Part shown: positions 15,383-24,119 of the stretch, one piece after another
How the letters are laid out: each line of letters opens with the position of its first letter
Position numbering within the stretch: position 1 is the first letter of the stretch
The notes under the pieces: model-generated
What the model was told of the DNA's origin: nothing
Seen by the model: the letters and a program-made list of their open reading frames with translations, nothing else
The model's database searches: none
NCBI RefSeq assembly: GCF_009914055.1
Contig: NZ_CP028271.1
Span: forward strand, 620,001-684,000
Reading direction: 5' to 3'
Length of the DNA: 64,000 nucleotides
From: Mixta intestinalis
GTDB lineage: Bacteria > Pseudomonadota > Gammaproteobacteria > Enterobacterales > Enterobacteriaceae
Program-made: the position numbers and the translations under genes

Positions 15383-18300
15383 AATCTTCCAGTCTGGCTA
15401 ATAAATTTCCGGTTAATAATAACAGTAAATTAACTGTTTCCTTACAGTCATCATGTGCCAGTGCCTGTTCGCCCAGACGTTGGCAAAGCTGCTCGCCTTC
15501 ATTAATGCCTAATAACAGCCAGCTGCCCTTCATGCGGTGCGCGCGTTTTGCCAGCGTCTGCCACTGCTGCTGCGTCAGCGCCTGCTGAAGCGCGCGGCTG
15601 TCTTCCTGTAACGTATTGCGTAGCGTAGCGATAATCGCGGGTAAAAATGTTGCGTCCTGGCTGGCAAGCTGCCATAGCTGCTGATCCAGGTCCGCCAGCG
15701 TATCAGATGGCGCAGACGTCGCCAGCACGCTGCGCAGGGCATGCAGTCCGACCGGTTTAATCATCACCTCATCCGCATCGCGCCAGGCCTGCGGCTGCTG
15801 CGGCAGTTGGGCATCGGCGCTGCAATAGATAAGACGGGTACGCCGGGCGGCGTGTCGTTCACGGCGGCGCACTATGCGCGCTACCGTTGGGCCATCGGGA
15901 TGCGGCATATTGTAATCGATGAAAATGATATCGAAAGGCGTCGTTGCTGCCGCCTGTAACAGTGCCCGCCCGTCTGCGAACGTCTGCGCTTTTACCCCAA
16001 GCCAGCTTAGCTGTTGCTGTATCACCAGCAGGTTAGTGGGATGATCGTCAACAACCGCCACGCGCAGGCGCGAAGGTAACGAGTGCGTCTCCGTTTGCGG
16101 AACGGCGGTCGGCAGCGCTTCAGCCAGATGCAGCGGCAGCGTCAGGGTCACTTCGGTTCCTTTATGCGGAGCCGATCGCAGTTGAATATCGCCGCCCATG
16201 CGCAGCGCGATCTCGCGACAGATTGAGAGGCCCAGGCCGCTGCCCTGTACGGAGCGGGCACGCCCGGATGGCGTCTGGTACCAGGGTTCAAACAGCCGCG
16301 CCTGCTCCTCAGGCGGAATGCCGCTGCCGCTGTCGGTAACGCACAGCGTGAGCCAATCGTCGCTGGCGGCCAGCGTCAGGGTAATCGTGCCCTGAGCGGT
16401 GAATTTTACCGCGTTACTGATAAGGTTAGTGGCGATCTGCTGTAAACGTCCACCGTCCAGCAGAACCGCAGCGGGCAGGGGAGTCAGCGCCTTCACGCTA
16501 AAGCGAGGCCCGTCCGGGCGCATCAGCGGTGTCCAGAAATGTTCAATATCGTGCAGCCACTGCGTCAAATCCAGCGGGGCAGGTTGCAGGCTAAACGTCT
16601 GGTTTTCGATGCGCGAGTGATCCTGCAAATCGTTCAGCAGCGTCATCAGCGTGGTGGCGCTGCTGTGGATCAGGGCAAGGCTTTCCATTTGTGGACGGCG
16701 CGCCAGTTCCAGTTCCAGCAGGCCGAGAATCGCCTGCATCGGCGTTCTGAGCTCATGACTGACGCTGGCAAGAAACTGGCTTTTCATCCGGTTGGCGCGC
16801 TGCGCTGCCTCACGTTCCTGCTCAAGCTGCCGTCGCTGCCGCGCTTCCTGGCGCTGTTGACGCCAGCGGCGGATTAGCAATGCCAGCAGCAGTACAATCG
16901 CCGCCAGCGCAATAGCCGCCAGGGTTAACAGCAGCGGCGTTATCGGCCCGCTGTCGCCGTTGCCCGGCTGATTTTCATTACTCCAGGCATCGCGCATACG
17001 CTGTTGCGTATCGGGCGGGATCTGCTGAAGCCCTTTATCGAGAATGGCGCGCAGCAGCGGCTGCTGTGCGCTGACGCCGATGGCGATCGGCCAGGCGGTA
17101 TCGCTGGCGGCGAAAGCGAAATGGAGCGCTTCGCTGTAGCGGCTCTGAATCATCCAGCGCGCCGAAAGCACGTTATCTACCAGTGCATCAATCTGCCCGT
17201 TCGCCAGCGCGGCGTAGAGCGTCTGGCTGTCGTTAAAAGGCTGTACTTTCAGTTCAGGTGGAACCAGCTGCTGCGCCAGATCCCCGCGTCGGATACCGAT
17301 GCGCAATCCCTGTAAATTCTGCCAGCCCGTGATGCCGGAGGTGGGCCCGCGCAGATAAACGCCCCACAGCGCCCGCCAGACCGGTAGCGTACTGTTTTCC
17401 GCATCGCCGTTACCGGAAAGCGGCTGCACCAGTTCAATCTGCGCCAGCCCGGCGGCAACCTGCTGCTGCGCCTGCTGCGGATTGTTGACCCATAGCGGTT
17501 TAAAGCGCAGCCCGGTACTTTGTCCGATAGCGTTTAGCAGGTCGATGCTGTAACCGCGCGCTTCGCCGCTGGCGCTGCGGTAGCTCCAGGGATAGTTATC
17601 CGCCAGCGCGCTGTAAATCACCTGAGGATGCTGGTGTAGCCAGGCTTTTTCCATGGCAGTCAGATGCAGCGTATTGGTATCGAGATAACGCGGCAGTTGT
17701 GAACTCCAGCGTCCCTGAATTCCGTTTACTACCTCAATCGGAAGCTGACGAATCGCCAGATTGAGCGCATCGCGTAAGGCAGCCTGCGAGGTCACGGCAT
17801 ACAGGCTCAGCTCACCGGGATCGAGTGGCGAGGCGATTTGATAAATTTGCCCTTGCTGGAGCTGGCTGAGCAGGAAACCCGCGCTGGTTTCATCCGCTAC
17901 CACATAGTCGTTTTGCTGGTTAAGCAGCGTATAAAGCGCCTGTAGATCGCTGCTGTAGCTTTCCCAGCGGTGATGGCGCATAAATTCAGGCGTGACCTGC
18001 TGTAGTGTGGCTGCGCTGACGGCGATACGTGCATCCTGCGAGTTAAACATCACCGGACGACGATTTTGACGGCTGCGGTAGATGCGCAGCGGTGTAGTAT
18101 ACCAGGCGCGGGTGGCGTAAAGATCGGCGGTGGATGGCGGCTGTGATACGCCAAAAGCGACATCAGCCTTGCCCTGGCGCAGCGCGTTCAGCAGCGCTTT
18201 GGCGTCAGGATAGCTGGAAATAATGAAATGGGCGCCGGTAAGATTGCCGAGTGCCACCAGATAATCCGCATTGATACCATACAGATCTTTGCCAACAAAC

Positions 18301-18482
18301 ATATTCCACGGTGCGCTGCTGGCCTGCAGGACGCCTACCCGTAGCGTTTTGCCCTGGAGAGGAAGCGATTCGCCGCCCGGCATCATCAATTCCTGCGGGA
18401 GCGGCATACTGCTGACCGCACGCCAGTCGGCGTGTCCGGGAAGGCTGAACAGTAGCGTCAGCAGCAGTACCAGCAGGCGCAT
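15357..18482 (-). CDS. EvgS/BvgS-type unorthodox sensor histidine kinase
   Basis: This is a 1041-residue hybrid sensor for multistep phosphorelay. After a signal peptide come two periplasmic SBP_bac_3 (Venus flytrap) domains (about 45-270 and 275-505) and one membrane helix (LLLTLAAIALAAIVLLLALL). HisKA follows (SHELRTPMQAILGL, phospho-His), then HATPase (NAVKFT, DSGSGIPPEE, GSGLGLSICREI), a receiver (VVDDHP, IFIDYNMP) and a C-terminal HPt domain (AHRMKGSWLLLG). No PAS domain is evident between helix and HisKA, unlike E. coli EvgS (1197 residues). ATG at 18482 overlaps the regulator stop (TGATG) and is preferred to one 18 bases upstream. The signal is unknown; the zitB overlap hints at metal. 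Confidence 0.92.
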   Translation of the reverse strand: MRLLVLLLTLLFSLPGHADWRAVSSMPLPQELMMPGGESLPLQGKTLRVGVLQASSAPWNMFVGKDLYGINADYLVALGNLTGAHFIISSYPDAKALLNALRQGKADVAFGVSQPPSTADLYATRAWYTTPLRIYRSRQNRRPVMFNSQDARIAVSAATLQQVTPEFMRHHRWESYSSDLQALYTLLNQQNDYVVADETSAGFLLSQLQQGQIYQIASPLDPGELSLYAVTSQAALRDALNLAIRQLPIEVVNGIQGRWSSQLPRYLDTNTLHLTAMEKAWLHQHPQVIYSALADNYPWSYRSASGEARGYSIDLLNAIGQSTGLRFKPLWVNNPQQAQQQVAAGLAQIELVQPLSGNGDAENSTLPVWRALWGVYLRGPTSGITGWQNLQGLRIGIRRGDLAQQLVPPELKVQPFNDSQTLYAALANGQIDALVDNVLSARWMIQSRYSEALHFAFAASDTAWPIAIGVSAQQPLLRAILDKGLQQIPPDTQQRMRDAWSNENQPGNGDSGPITPLLLTLAAIALAAIVLLLALLIRRWRQQRQEARQRRQLEQEREAAQRANRMKSQFLASVSHELRTPMQAILGLLELELARRPQMESLALIHSSATTLMTLLNDLQDHSRIENQTFSLQPAPLDLTQWLHDIEHFWTPLMRPDGPRFSVKALTPLPAAVLLDGGRLQQIATNLISNAVKFTAQGTITLTLAASDDWLTLCVTDSGSGIPPEEQARLFEPWYQTPSGRARSVQGSGLGLSICREIALRMGGDIQLRSAPHKGTEVTLTLPLHLAEALPTAVPQTETHSLPSRLRVAVVDDHPTNLLVIQQQLSWLGVKAQTFADGRALLQAAATTPFDIIFIDYNMPHPDGPTVARIVRRRERHAARRTRLIYCSADAQLPQQPQAWRDADEVMIKPVGLHALRSVLATSAPSDTLADLDQQLWQLASQDATFLPAIIATLRNTLQEDSRALQQALTQQQWQTLAKRAHRMKGSWLLLGINEGEQLCQRLGEQALAHDDCKETVNLLLLLTGNLLARLEDYDASTFAH

Positions 18483-19075
18483 CAATGTTGGGCTTTCCAT
18501 AGCGCGGCGAGATCCAGTACGGAGCTGGCTCCGGTTTTTTCCAGAATATTTTTCTTATGGGTACTAACGGTTTTATTACTGATATGCAGCTGCTGCGCAA
18601 TCTGCAGATTGGAAAATCCGCGAGCCAGCAGGGAAAGTACCTGCTGCTCTTTGCTGGTCAGCGGCAGGCCACCGGTTGCCGACGCGCCCAGGTCGGAGGG
18701 GAATACCGTTTGTCCTCCCAGCACCGCCAGGATGGCGCTTAACAGCTGCGGCATGCTTTGGCTTTTAATCACGTAGCCCGCCGCGCCTGCGGCCTGCGCC
18801 ATCTGCATGTAGAGGCGTTCGCTTTGCGCAGAATAAATCAGGACGGGCAGGGCTGGCCTGTGACGCTTCAGCAGCTTGAGTAGTTCCAGCCCGTCGCTGT
18901 CCGGCAGGTTGATATCAAGGATAACCAGCTGCACGGCGTACTGCTGCAACGCATGGCAGGCCGCCTGTTCGTTATCTACGGCGGTCAGTCTGAGTGGAAT
19001 CGGCGCTTTCGCCAGCGCGGCTTCCAGCGCAACCTGTACCAGCGGGTGATCGTCAATCAATAACAGATGGGCCAT
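18482..19075 (-). CDS. EvgA/NarL-type response regulator
   Basis: This is a 197-residue two-component response regulator. The receiver domain has acidic pocket LLLIDDHP, phospho-acceptor Asp54 (VILDINLPDSDG) and the conserved Lys near residue 104 (VIKSQ). A LuxR-type helix-turn-helix follows (LTSKEQQVLSLLARGFSNLQ, then HISNKTVSTHKKNILEKTGA). It overlaps the EvgS-like kinase gene by one base in TGATG and is surely its partner. It probably activates or represses the downstream zinc exporter and other targets; this is inference from the operon. Confidence 0.93.
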   Translation of the reverse strand: MAHLLLIDDHPLVQVALEAALAKAPIPLRLTAVDNEQAACHALQQYAVQLVILDINLPDSDGLELLKLLKRHRPALPVLIYSAQSERLYMQMAQAAGAAGYVIKSQSMPQLLSAILAVLGGQTVFPSDLGASATGGLPLTSKEQQVLSLLARGFSNLQIAQQLHISNKTVSTHKKNILEKTGASSVLDLAALWKAQH

Positions 19076-19207
19076 AACTTTGCTTTATCATTTCAGGGAT
19101 TTCAGAATAGCGGAAAAGTCTGGGGAAGTAATCATCGAACAAACGGGGCGCAGATACGTTAGAAAAAGTTAAATATAAATGAGGAAAGCCAGGACGGAGG
19201 ATAAAAT

Positions 19208-19235
19208 AAAAGAGAGCCGTGGCCCTCTTTTATTT
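19208..19235. terminator. Terminator downstream of ybgS
   Basis: Reading the minus strand, GAGGGC and GCTCTC pair with one G-T wobble around a CACG loop and are followed by TTTTATTTTAT. An A/T run on the other side makes it usable in both directions. It lies about 28 bases after the ybgS stop codon and separates it from the response regulator promoter region. Confidence 0.7.
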
Positions 19236-19262
19236 TACAGATGAATATTTGTCAGTTATTAA

Positions 19263-19622
19263 TTATTGCGTGGTGCCGTCAGTTTTACGATCGACATCGC
19301 CGCCGCCCTGCTGAGTCTGGACTTTTTCATTGATGTTCGGGCATTTGCCATCCTTGCACTGCGCGTTTTTATCCATTTCATCCGCGCTCATGCCGTTAGT
19401 GCCAGCGGTTGGTGTGCTACTGCCGCTAACATTGCTGGAGCCATTATTAATATTATTATTATCAACTTTATTTGGCGGCAGATTTTCTTTTGCGTCCGGC
19501 GCTACCGCGCCTGCATCCGCTGCCTGGTTAGCGGTGCCGTTATTTCCCTGCGCCGCCATTGCCGCGCCGCTGCCGAGTGTCATTGCTGCTGTCAGAACTG
19601 CAATTGCAATCTTATTCATCAT
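19263..19622 (-). CDS. ybgS: YbgS-like periplasmic protein of unknown function
   Basis: This small secreted protein of 119 residues resembles E. coli YbgS in position and pattern. It has a signal peptide cleaved near AMA23, an Asn/Gly/Ala-rich low-complexity middle (NNGTANQAADAGAVAPDA, VDNNNINNGSS), and a conserved C-terminal motif CKDGKCPNINEKVQT ending in DRKTDGTTQ. The two cysteines four residues apart could form a disulfide or bind metal. Two consecutive ATGs (19622 and 19619) follow GGGAG; the second has slightly better spacing. Its function is not known. It sits between the regulator/zitB unit and aroG, as in E. coli. Confidence 0.9.
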   Translation of the reverse strand: MMNKIAIAVLTAAMTLGSGAAMAAQGNNGTANQAADAGAVAPDAKENLPPNKVDNNNINNGSSNVSGSSTPTAGTNGMSADEMDKNAQCKDGKCPNINEKVQTQQGGGDVDRKTDGTTQ

Positions 19623-19738
19623 GATACTCCCGTTAATTATTGCCAGTTGCTGATGATATTCACCAGGGCTTCAGAAGCTGTTCTTTTATTTGTGCGAGAT
19701 AATATCCCGCCAGATCAACTTCCGGCGAAAACTTGTGG

Positions 19739-19756
19739 TGTAAATAATAAATTTTC
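19739..19756 (+). promoter_or_regulatory. Weak candidate TyrR box upstream of aroG
   Basis: TGTAAA-TAATAA-ATTTTC has one perfect TyrR half-site (consensus TGTAAA-N6-TTTACA) and one poor one. E. coli aroG is TyrR-repressed, so the position about 160 bases upstream is reasonable. The match alone is not decisive. Confidence 0.25.
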
Positions 19757-19910
19757 AAGAACTAACGATTAAAAGTGTAGTAAGGAACCAAAGAAACGCA
19801 AATCACCGACGCGGGCCGTGGACGGAAAGTCGATTTACAGCGCGGTAGTGAAGGGATAAATTGGACAGGTGGTGCCCGCTGCGCCCGAAAAAAAATTAAA
19901 CGGATAGCTT

Positions 19911-20963
19911 ATGAATTACCTGAATGATGATTTAAGAATCAAAGAGATAAGAGAACTTTTGCCCCCGGTTGCGCTGCTGGAAAAATTCCCGGCGACGGAA
20001 AAAGCGGCGGCTACCGTTGCTGCTTCGCGTCAGGCGATCCACAAAATTCTGAAAAATGCAGATGATCGGCTGCTGGTGATTATCGGGCCCTGCTCGATTC
20101 ACGATGTGGCGGCGGCGAAAGAGTATGCCGCACGTTTGCTGAAAATGCGCGAAGCGCTGAGCGGCGAACTGGAAATTGTCATGCGCGTCTATTTTGAAAA
20201 GCCACGCACTACCGTTGGCTGGAAAGGGCTGATTAACGATCCGATGATGGACGGCAGCTTCCAGATTAATGATGGTCTGCGCATTGCTCGTCAGCTACTG
20301 TTGGAAATTAACGACAGCGGCCTGCCGACAGCAGGCGAGTTTTTGGATATGATTACGCCGCAGTATCTGGCCGACCTGATGAGCTGGGGTGCTATCGGCG
20401 CGCGTACTACAGAATCTCAGGTGCACCGCGAGCTGGCCTCAGGGCTTTCCTGCCCGGTCGGCTTTAAAAATGGCACTGACGGCACCATCAAGGTTGCTAT
20501 CGATGCCATTAACGCCGCAGGTTCGCCGCATTGCTTCCTCTCCGTCACCAAATATGGTCACTCCGCAATTGTTGAAACCAGCGGGAACGGCGACTGCCAC
20601 ATTATCCTGCGCGGCGGTAAAGAGCCGAACTACAGTGCGCAGCACGTTGCCGAAGTGAAAACGGGTCTGGAGAAAGCTGGCTTGCCTGCTCAGGTGATGA
20701 TCGATTTCAGCCATGCCAACAGCAGCAAACAGTTCCAGCGTCAGAGGGTAGTGGCGGAGGATGTTGCGCAGCAGATTAGCAGCGGCGAGAAAGCCATTAT
20801 GGGCGTAATGATTGAAAGTCATCTGGTAGAAGGTAACCAGAGCCTTGAAAGCGGCGCGCCGCTGGTGTACGGCAAAAGTATTACCGATGCCTGCATTGGC
20901 TGGGAAGATACGGAAAACGTGCTACGTCAGCTGGCGGCGGCGGTAAAAGCGCGTCGTGGCTGA
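19911..20963 (+). CDS. aroG: 3-deoxy-7-phosphoheptulonate synthase, Phe-sensitive type
   Basis: AroG joins phosphoenolpyruvate and erythrose 4-phosphate to make DAHP, the first step of the shikimate pathway. The 350-residue length equals that of E. coli AroG. Landmarks are IGPCSIHD, VYFEKPRTTVGWKGLINDP, the metal and substrate region GARTTESQVHRELASGLS, and MIDFSHANSSK. The N-terminus (MNYLNDDLRIKEIRELLPP) is typical of the AroG isozyme that is feedback-inhibited by phenylalanine. The 288-base region upstream holds only the weak TyrR-like site. Confidence 0.96.
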   Translation: MNYLNDDLRIKEIRELLPPVALLEKFPATEKAAATVAASRQAIHKILKNADDRLLVIIGPCSIHDVAAAKEYAARLLKMREALSGELEIVMRVYFEKPRTTVGWKGLINDPMMDGSFQINDGLRIARQLLLEINDSGLPTAGEFLDMITPQYLADLMSWGAIGARTTESQVHRELASGLSCPVGFKNGTDGTIKVAIDAINAAGSPHCFLSVTKYGHSAIVETSGNGDCHIILRGGKEPNYSAQHVAEVKTGLEKAGLPAQVMIDFSHANSSKQFQRQRVVAEDVAQQISSGEKAIMGVMIESHLVEGNQSLESGAPLVYGKSITDACIGWEDTENVLRQLAAAVKARRG

Positions 20964-21006
20964 TAGCAAAACGTGTCAGTAATGCGTAATGCTGAGCTGC
21001 CCTATA

Positions 21007-21034
21007 AAAAAACCCGCCGTCTGGCGGGTTTTTG
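21007..21034. terminator. Bidirectional terminator between aroG and gpmA
   Basis: AACCCGCC and GGCGGGTT form a stem with loop GTCT, flanked by A6 on one side and T5 on the other. It serves the two convergent genes, both ending within 45 bases. Confidence 0.9.
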
Positions 21035-21046
21035 CTGCAACACGAA

Positions 21047-21799
21047 TTACTTCGCTTTGCCCTGATTCGCTACCGCTGCGGCTTTCGCTGCGATTTCGTC
21101 AGCGTCGCCCAGGTAGTAGTGTTTGATCGGCTTGAAGTTTTCATCGAACTCATACACCAGCGGTACGCCGGTTGGGATGTTCAGTTCAAGGATCTCTTCT
21201 TCGCTCATGTTATCCAGGTATTTCACCAGCGCGCGCAGGGAGTTACCGTGTGCGGCGATGATCACTTTCTCACCGCTTTTCAGGCGCGGCAGAATAGATT
21301 CATTCCAGTAAGGGATAACACGTTCGATAGTCAGCGCCAGGCTTTCGGTGGTCGGCAGCTGTTCAGCGGTCAGTTTCGCATAGCGCGGATCGTGACCAGG
21401 GAAGCGTTCGTCGCTGCGATCCAGTTCCGGCGGCGTAACGGCAAAGCCACGACGCCACTGTTTTACCTGATCGTCACCATATTTTTCAGCGGTTTCCGCT
21501 TTGTTCAGGCCCTGCAGCGCACCGTAGTGACGCTCGTTCAGACGCCAGGATTTTTCTACCGGCAGCCAGGCTTGATCCAGCTCGTCGAGAATATTCCACA
21601 GAGTGTGGATAGCGCGCTTCAGCACAGAGGTGTAAGCGAAATCGAAGGTGAAACCTTCTTTTTTCAGCAGCTGACCTGCTGCTTTCGCTTCTCCGCGACC
21701 TTTTTCGGACAGGTCAACATCGTACCATCCGGTGAAGCGGTTTTCGTTGTTCCACTGGCTTTCGCCGTGGCGCACCAGAACCAGCTTAGTTACAGCCAT
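21047..21799 (-). CDS. gpmA: 2,3-bisphosphoglycerate-dependent phosphoglycerate mutase
   Basis: GpmA interconverts 3- and 2-phosphoglycerate in glycolysis. The 250-residue product has the phosphohistidine motif LVRHGESQWN (His11), the second catalytic histidine in AAHGNSLRALVKYL, and a lysine-rich flexible C-terminus (AVANQGKAK). A strong ribosome binding site, AAGGAG, lies before its ATG at 21799. It is a stand-alone gene, convergent with aroG. Confidence 0.97.
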   Translation of the reverse strand: MAVTKLVLVRHGESQWNNENRFTGWYDVDLSEKGRGEAKAAGQLLKKEGFTFDFAYTSVLKRAIHTLWNILDELDQAWLPVEKSWRLNERHYGALQGLNKAETAEKYGDDQVKQWRRGFAVTPPELDRSDERFPGHDPRYAKLTAEQLPTTESLALTIERVIPYWNESILPRLKSGEKVIIAAHGNSLRALVKYLDNMSEEEILELNIPTGVPLVYEFDENFKPIKHYYLGDADEIAAKAAAVANQGKAK

Positions 21800-21945
21800 A
21801 GCTTAACTCCTTAACGCTCGTATGATAATGAAACCATTATATTGCCGCCGCGCACGGTACGGCAAACGATAGTGCCCTAACATAGCGGAATTCTGCGCAC
21901 GACGTAAGTGCCGGGCCTGCGCAGTGCGCGTTTTTCAACCTGATG

Positions 21946-22977
21946 TTATTCCGCCGTTAACGTATAGCGGGTAACACTTTGCCAGGTTTTGCCGGGTTGT
22001 AACCAACAGCTGGGCTGTGGCCACTCAGGGTGGTTGGGCGAGTCGGGCAGAAACTCACTTTCCAGCGCGATGCCCTGGAATGCAGTATAGCTGCCGCCGT
22101 CGCGAGCGGGCGTGCCGTCAAGGTAATTTCCGCTGTAAAATTGCAGCGCCGGGGCGGAGGTTTCGACCGTCAGCTTCAGCTTGCTGTCGGCTGACCAGAG
22201 CTGGGCAGCGGGACGATCTGCCTCGGGCGCATTCAGCAAAAAGGCGTGATCGTAGCCCTGAACCAGGCGCTGATCCTCATCCTGCAAAAAGTCATGACTG
22301 ATACTTTTCGCCGTGCGGAAGTCGAAACCGCTGTTTTCCACCGTTTGTAGCGGCGCTCGCGGGATCCCTTCACTGTTGACCGGCAGATAGTAATCGGCGT
22401 TAAGCTGTAAGCGATGCTGGCGCGCATCGCCGTGATGCGCATCCAGATTGAAATAGGCGTGGCTGGTCAGGTTAACCGGACAGGCGCGATCGACCTGCGC
22501 CTCCCAGCTGACAGAAAGAGAGTTATTATCATCCAGGCGGTACTCTACCTGAGCGATAAGATTGCCGGGATAGCCCTGATCGCCATCGGGAGAATCAAGG
22601 CGGTAGATAACGCGTTCGTCGCTCTGGCTGACGATCTGCCAGCGGCGGCGGTCGAAACCTTCCGGCCCGCCGTGCAGCTGATGCGCGCCCTGATTGGGTG
22701 TCAGCGTAATACCCGCTTCATTCAGCCGCGCGTTGGTGATGCGGTTGGCGTAGCGGCCTATGGCGGCACCCAGATAGGCGGTCTGTTTCAGATAGTCTGC
22801 TGGCGTGGCGCAGCCCAGCAGCGCTTCACGTACGCTGCCATCCTTCATCGGTACGCGCGCCGACAGCCAGGTTGCGCCCCAGTCCATAAAAGTTGCCACC
22901 ATCCCGTGACGGTTGCGCAGTACACTAATGCGCCACGGTTGCCCGTCCGGTGCCAGTGAGGTTGCTTCGTTTAGCAT
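21946..22977 (-). CDS. galM: Galactose-1-epimerase (mutarotase)
   Basis: GalM converts beta-D-galactose to the alpha anomer used by galactokinase. The 343-residue product has the aldose epimerase signatures NRITNA, GGPEGFDRRRW, the catalytic His in LTSHAYFNLD, and the catalytic Glu in GIALESEFLPDSPNHPEW. It is the last gene of galTKM; its start overlaps the galK stop by 7 bases. E. coli GalM has 346 residues. Confidence 0.96.
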   Translation of the reverse strand: MLNEATSLAPDGQPWRISVLRNRHGMVATFMDWGATWLSARVPMKDGSVREALLGCATPADYLKQTAYLGAAIGRYANRITNARLNEAGITLTPNQGAHQLHGGPEGFDRRRWQIVSQSDERVIYRLDSPDGDQGYPGNLIAQVEYRLDDNNSLSVSWEAQVDRACPVNLTSHAYFNLDAHHGDARQHRLQLNADYYLPVNSEGIPRAPLQTVENSGFDFRTAKSISHDFLQDEDQRLVQGYDHAFLLNAPEADRPAAQLWSADSKLKLTVETSAPALQFYSGNYLDGTPARDGGSYTAFQGIALESEFLPDSPNHPEWPQPSCWLQPGKTWQSVTRYTLTAE

Positions 22978-24119
22978 TGTCCCGCTCCTTCCGATGCCGT
23001 ACAGACGTAGAAGGTTTCTTTAATGCCGGTGGCGGCTTCATACTGGCTGGCTACCGCTGCTTTTACCGGCTCCACCAGATCCTGCGGCATTAACGCTACC
23101 ACGCAGCCGCCAAAGCCGCCGCCGGTCATCCGTACGCCACCTTTATCGCCGATGGTTGCCTTAACGATTTCAACCAGACGATCGATAGGCGGTACGGTGA
23201 TCTCAAAATCGTCGCGCATCGAGGCGTGCGATTCAGCCATCAGCTCGCCCATGCGTTTTAAATCGCCGTTGCTCAGCGCTTCAGCGGCTTCCAGCGTGCG
23301 TGCATTCTCTGTCAGCACATGGCGCACGCGTTTCGCGACCTGCGGGTCCAACTGATGTTCAACGGCGCGGAACTGTTCGATATCCACATCGCGCAGCGCG
23401 GGCTGGCTGAAGAAACGTGCGCCGGTTTCGCACTGTTCGCGGCGGGTGTTGTATTCGCTGCCGACCAGATTGCGACGAAAGTTAGAGTTGATAATCACCA
23501 CCGCCACCTCTTTTGGCATCGGCACCGCACGCGTCCCCAGCGTGCGGCAGTCGAGCAGCATGGCGTGATCTTTTTTACCCAGCGCGGAGATCAGCTGGTC
23601 CATAATGCCGCAGTTGCAGCCGACAAACTGGTTTTCTGCTTCCTGGCCGTTAACGGCGATGGCGGCACCATCCAGCGGCAGATGCCAGAGCTGTTGAAAC
23701 ACGGTGCCAACCGCGACTTCCAGCGAGGCGGAGGAGCTAAGCCCGGCACCCTGCGGCACGTTGCCGCCGATCACCATATCCACGCCGTTGAAATCGCCGC
23801 TGCGCTGTTGCAGATGTTTCACCACGCCGCGCACATAGTTGGCCCACATCGGCTCTTCCACACGCATAATCGGCTGATCGAGCGAGAAAATATCCTGCTG
23901 GTTATCATAGTCAACGGCGATCACGCGCACCTGACGATCGTCACGCTTTGCGCAGCTGATTACCGTTTGATAATCGATGGCGCACGGCAGTACAAAACCG
24001 TCGTTATAGTCGGTATGTTCACCAATCAGATTAACGCGCCCCGGTGCCTGGACGGTATGTGTCGGCTGGTAGCCAAACTGCTGCTGGAAAATCTGTTGGG
24101 TTGTCGTTTTTAAACTCAT
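22971..24119 (-). CDS. galK: Galactokinase
   Basis: GalK phosphorylates alpha-D-galactose to galactose 1-phosphate in the Leloir pathway. The 382-residue GHMP kinase has the galactose-binding segment APGRVNLIGEHTDYNDGFV, the ATP-binding loop PQGAGLSSSASLEVAVG, and the third motif RMTGGGFGGCVVAL. Its ATG overlaps the galT stop (ATGA), indicating translational coupling. E. coli GalK has the same length. Confidence 0.98.
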   Translation of the reverse strand: MSLKTTTQQIFQQQFGYQPTHTVQAPGRVNLIGEHTDYNDGFVLPCAIDYQTVISCAKRDDRQVRVIAVDYDNQQDIFSLDQPIMRVEEPMWANYVRGVVKHLQQRSGDFNGVDMVIGGNVPQGAGLSSSASLEVAVGTVFQQLWHLPLDGAAIAVNGQEAENQFVGCNCGIMDQLISALGKKDHAMLLDCRTLGTRAVPMPKEVAVVIINSNFRRNLVGSEYNTRREQCETGARFFSQPALRDVDIEQFRAVEHQLDPQVAKRVRHVLTENARTLEAAEALSNGDLKRMGELMAESHASMRDDFEITVPPIDRLVEIVKATIGDKGGVRMTGGGFGGCVVALMPQDLVEPVKAAVASQYEAATGIKETFYVCTASEGAGQC

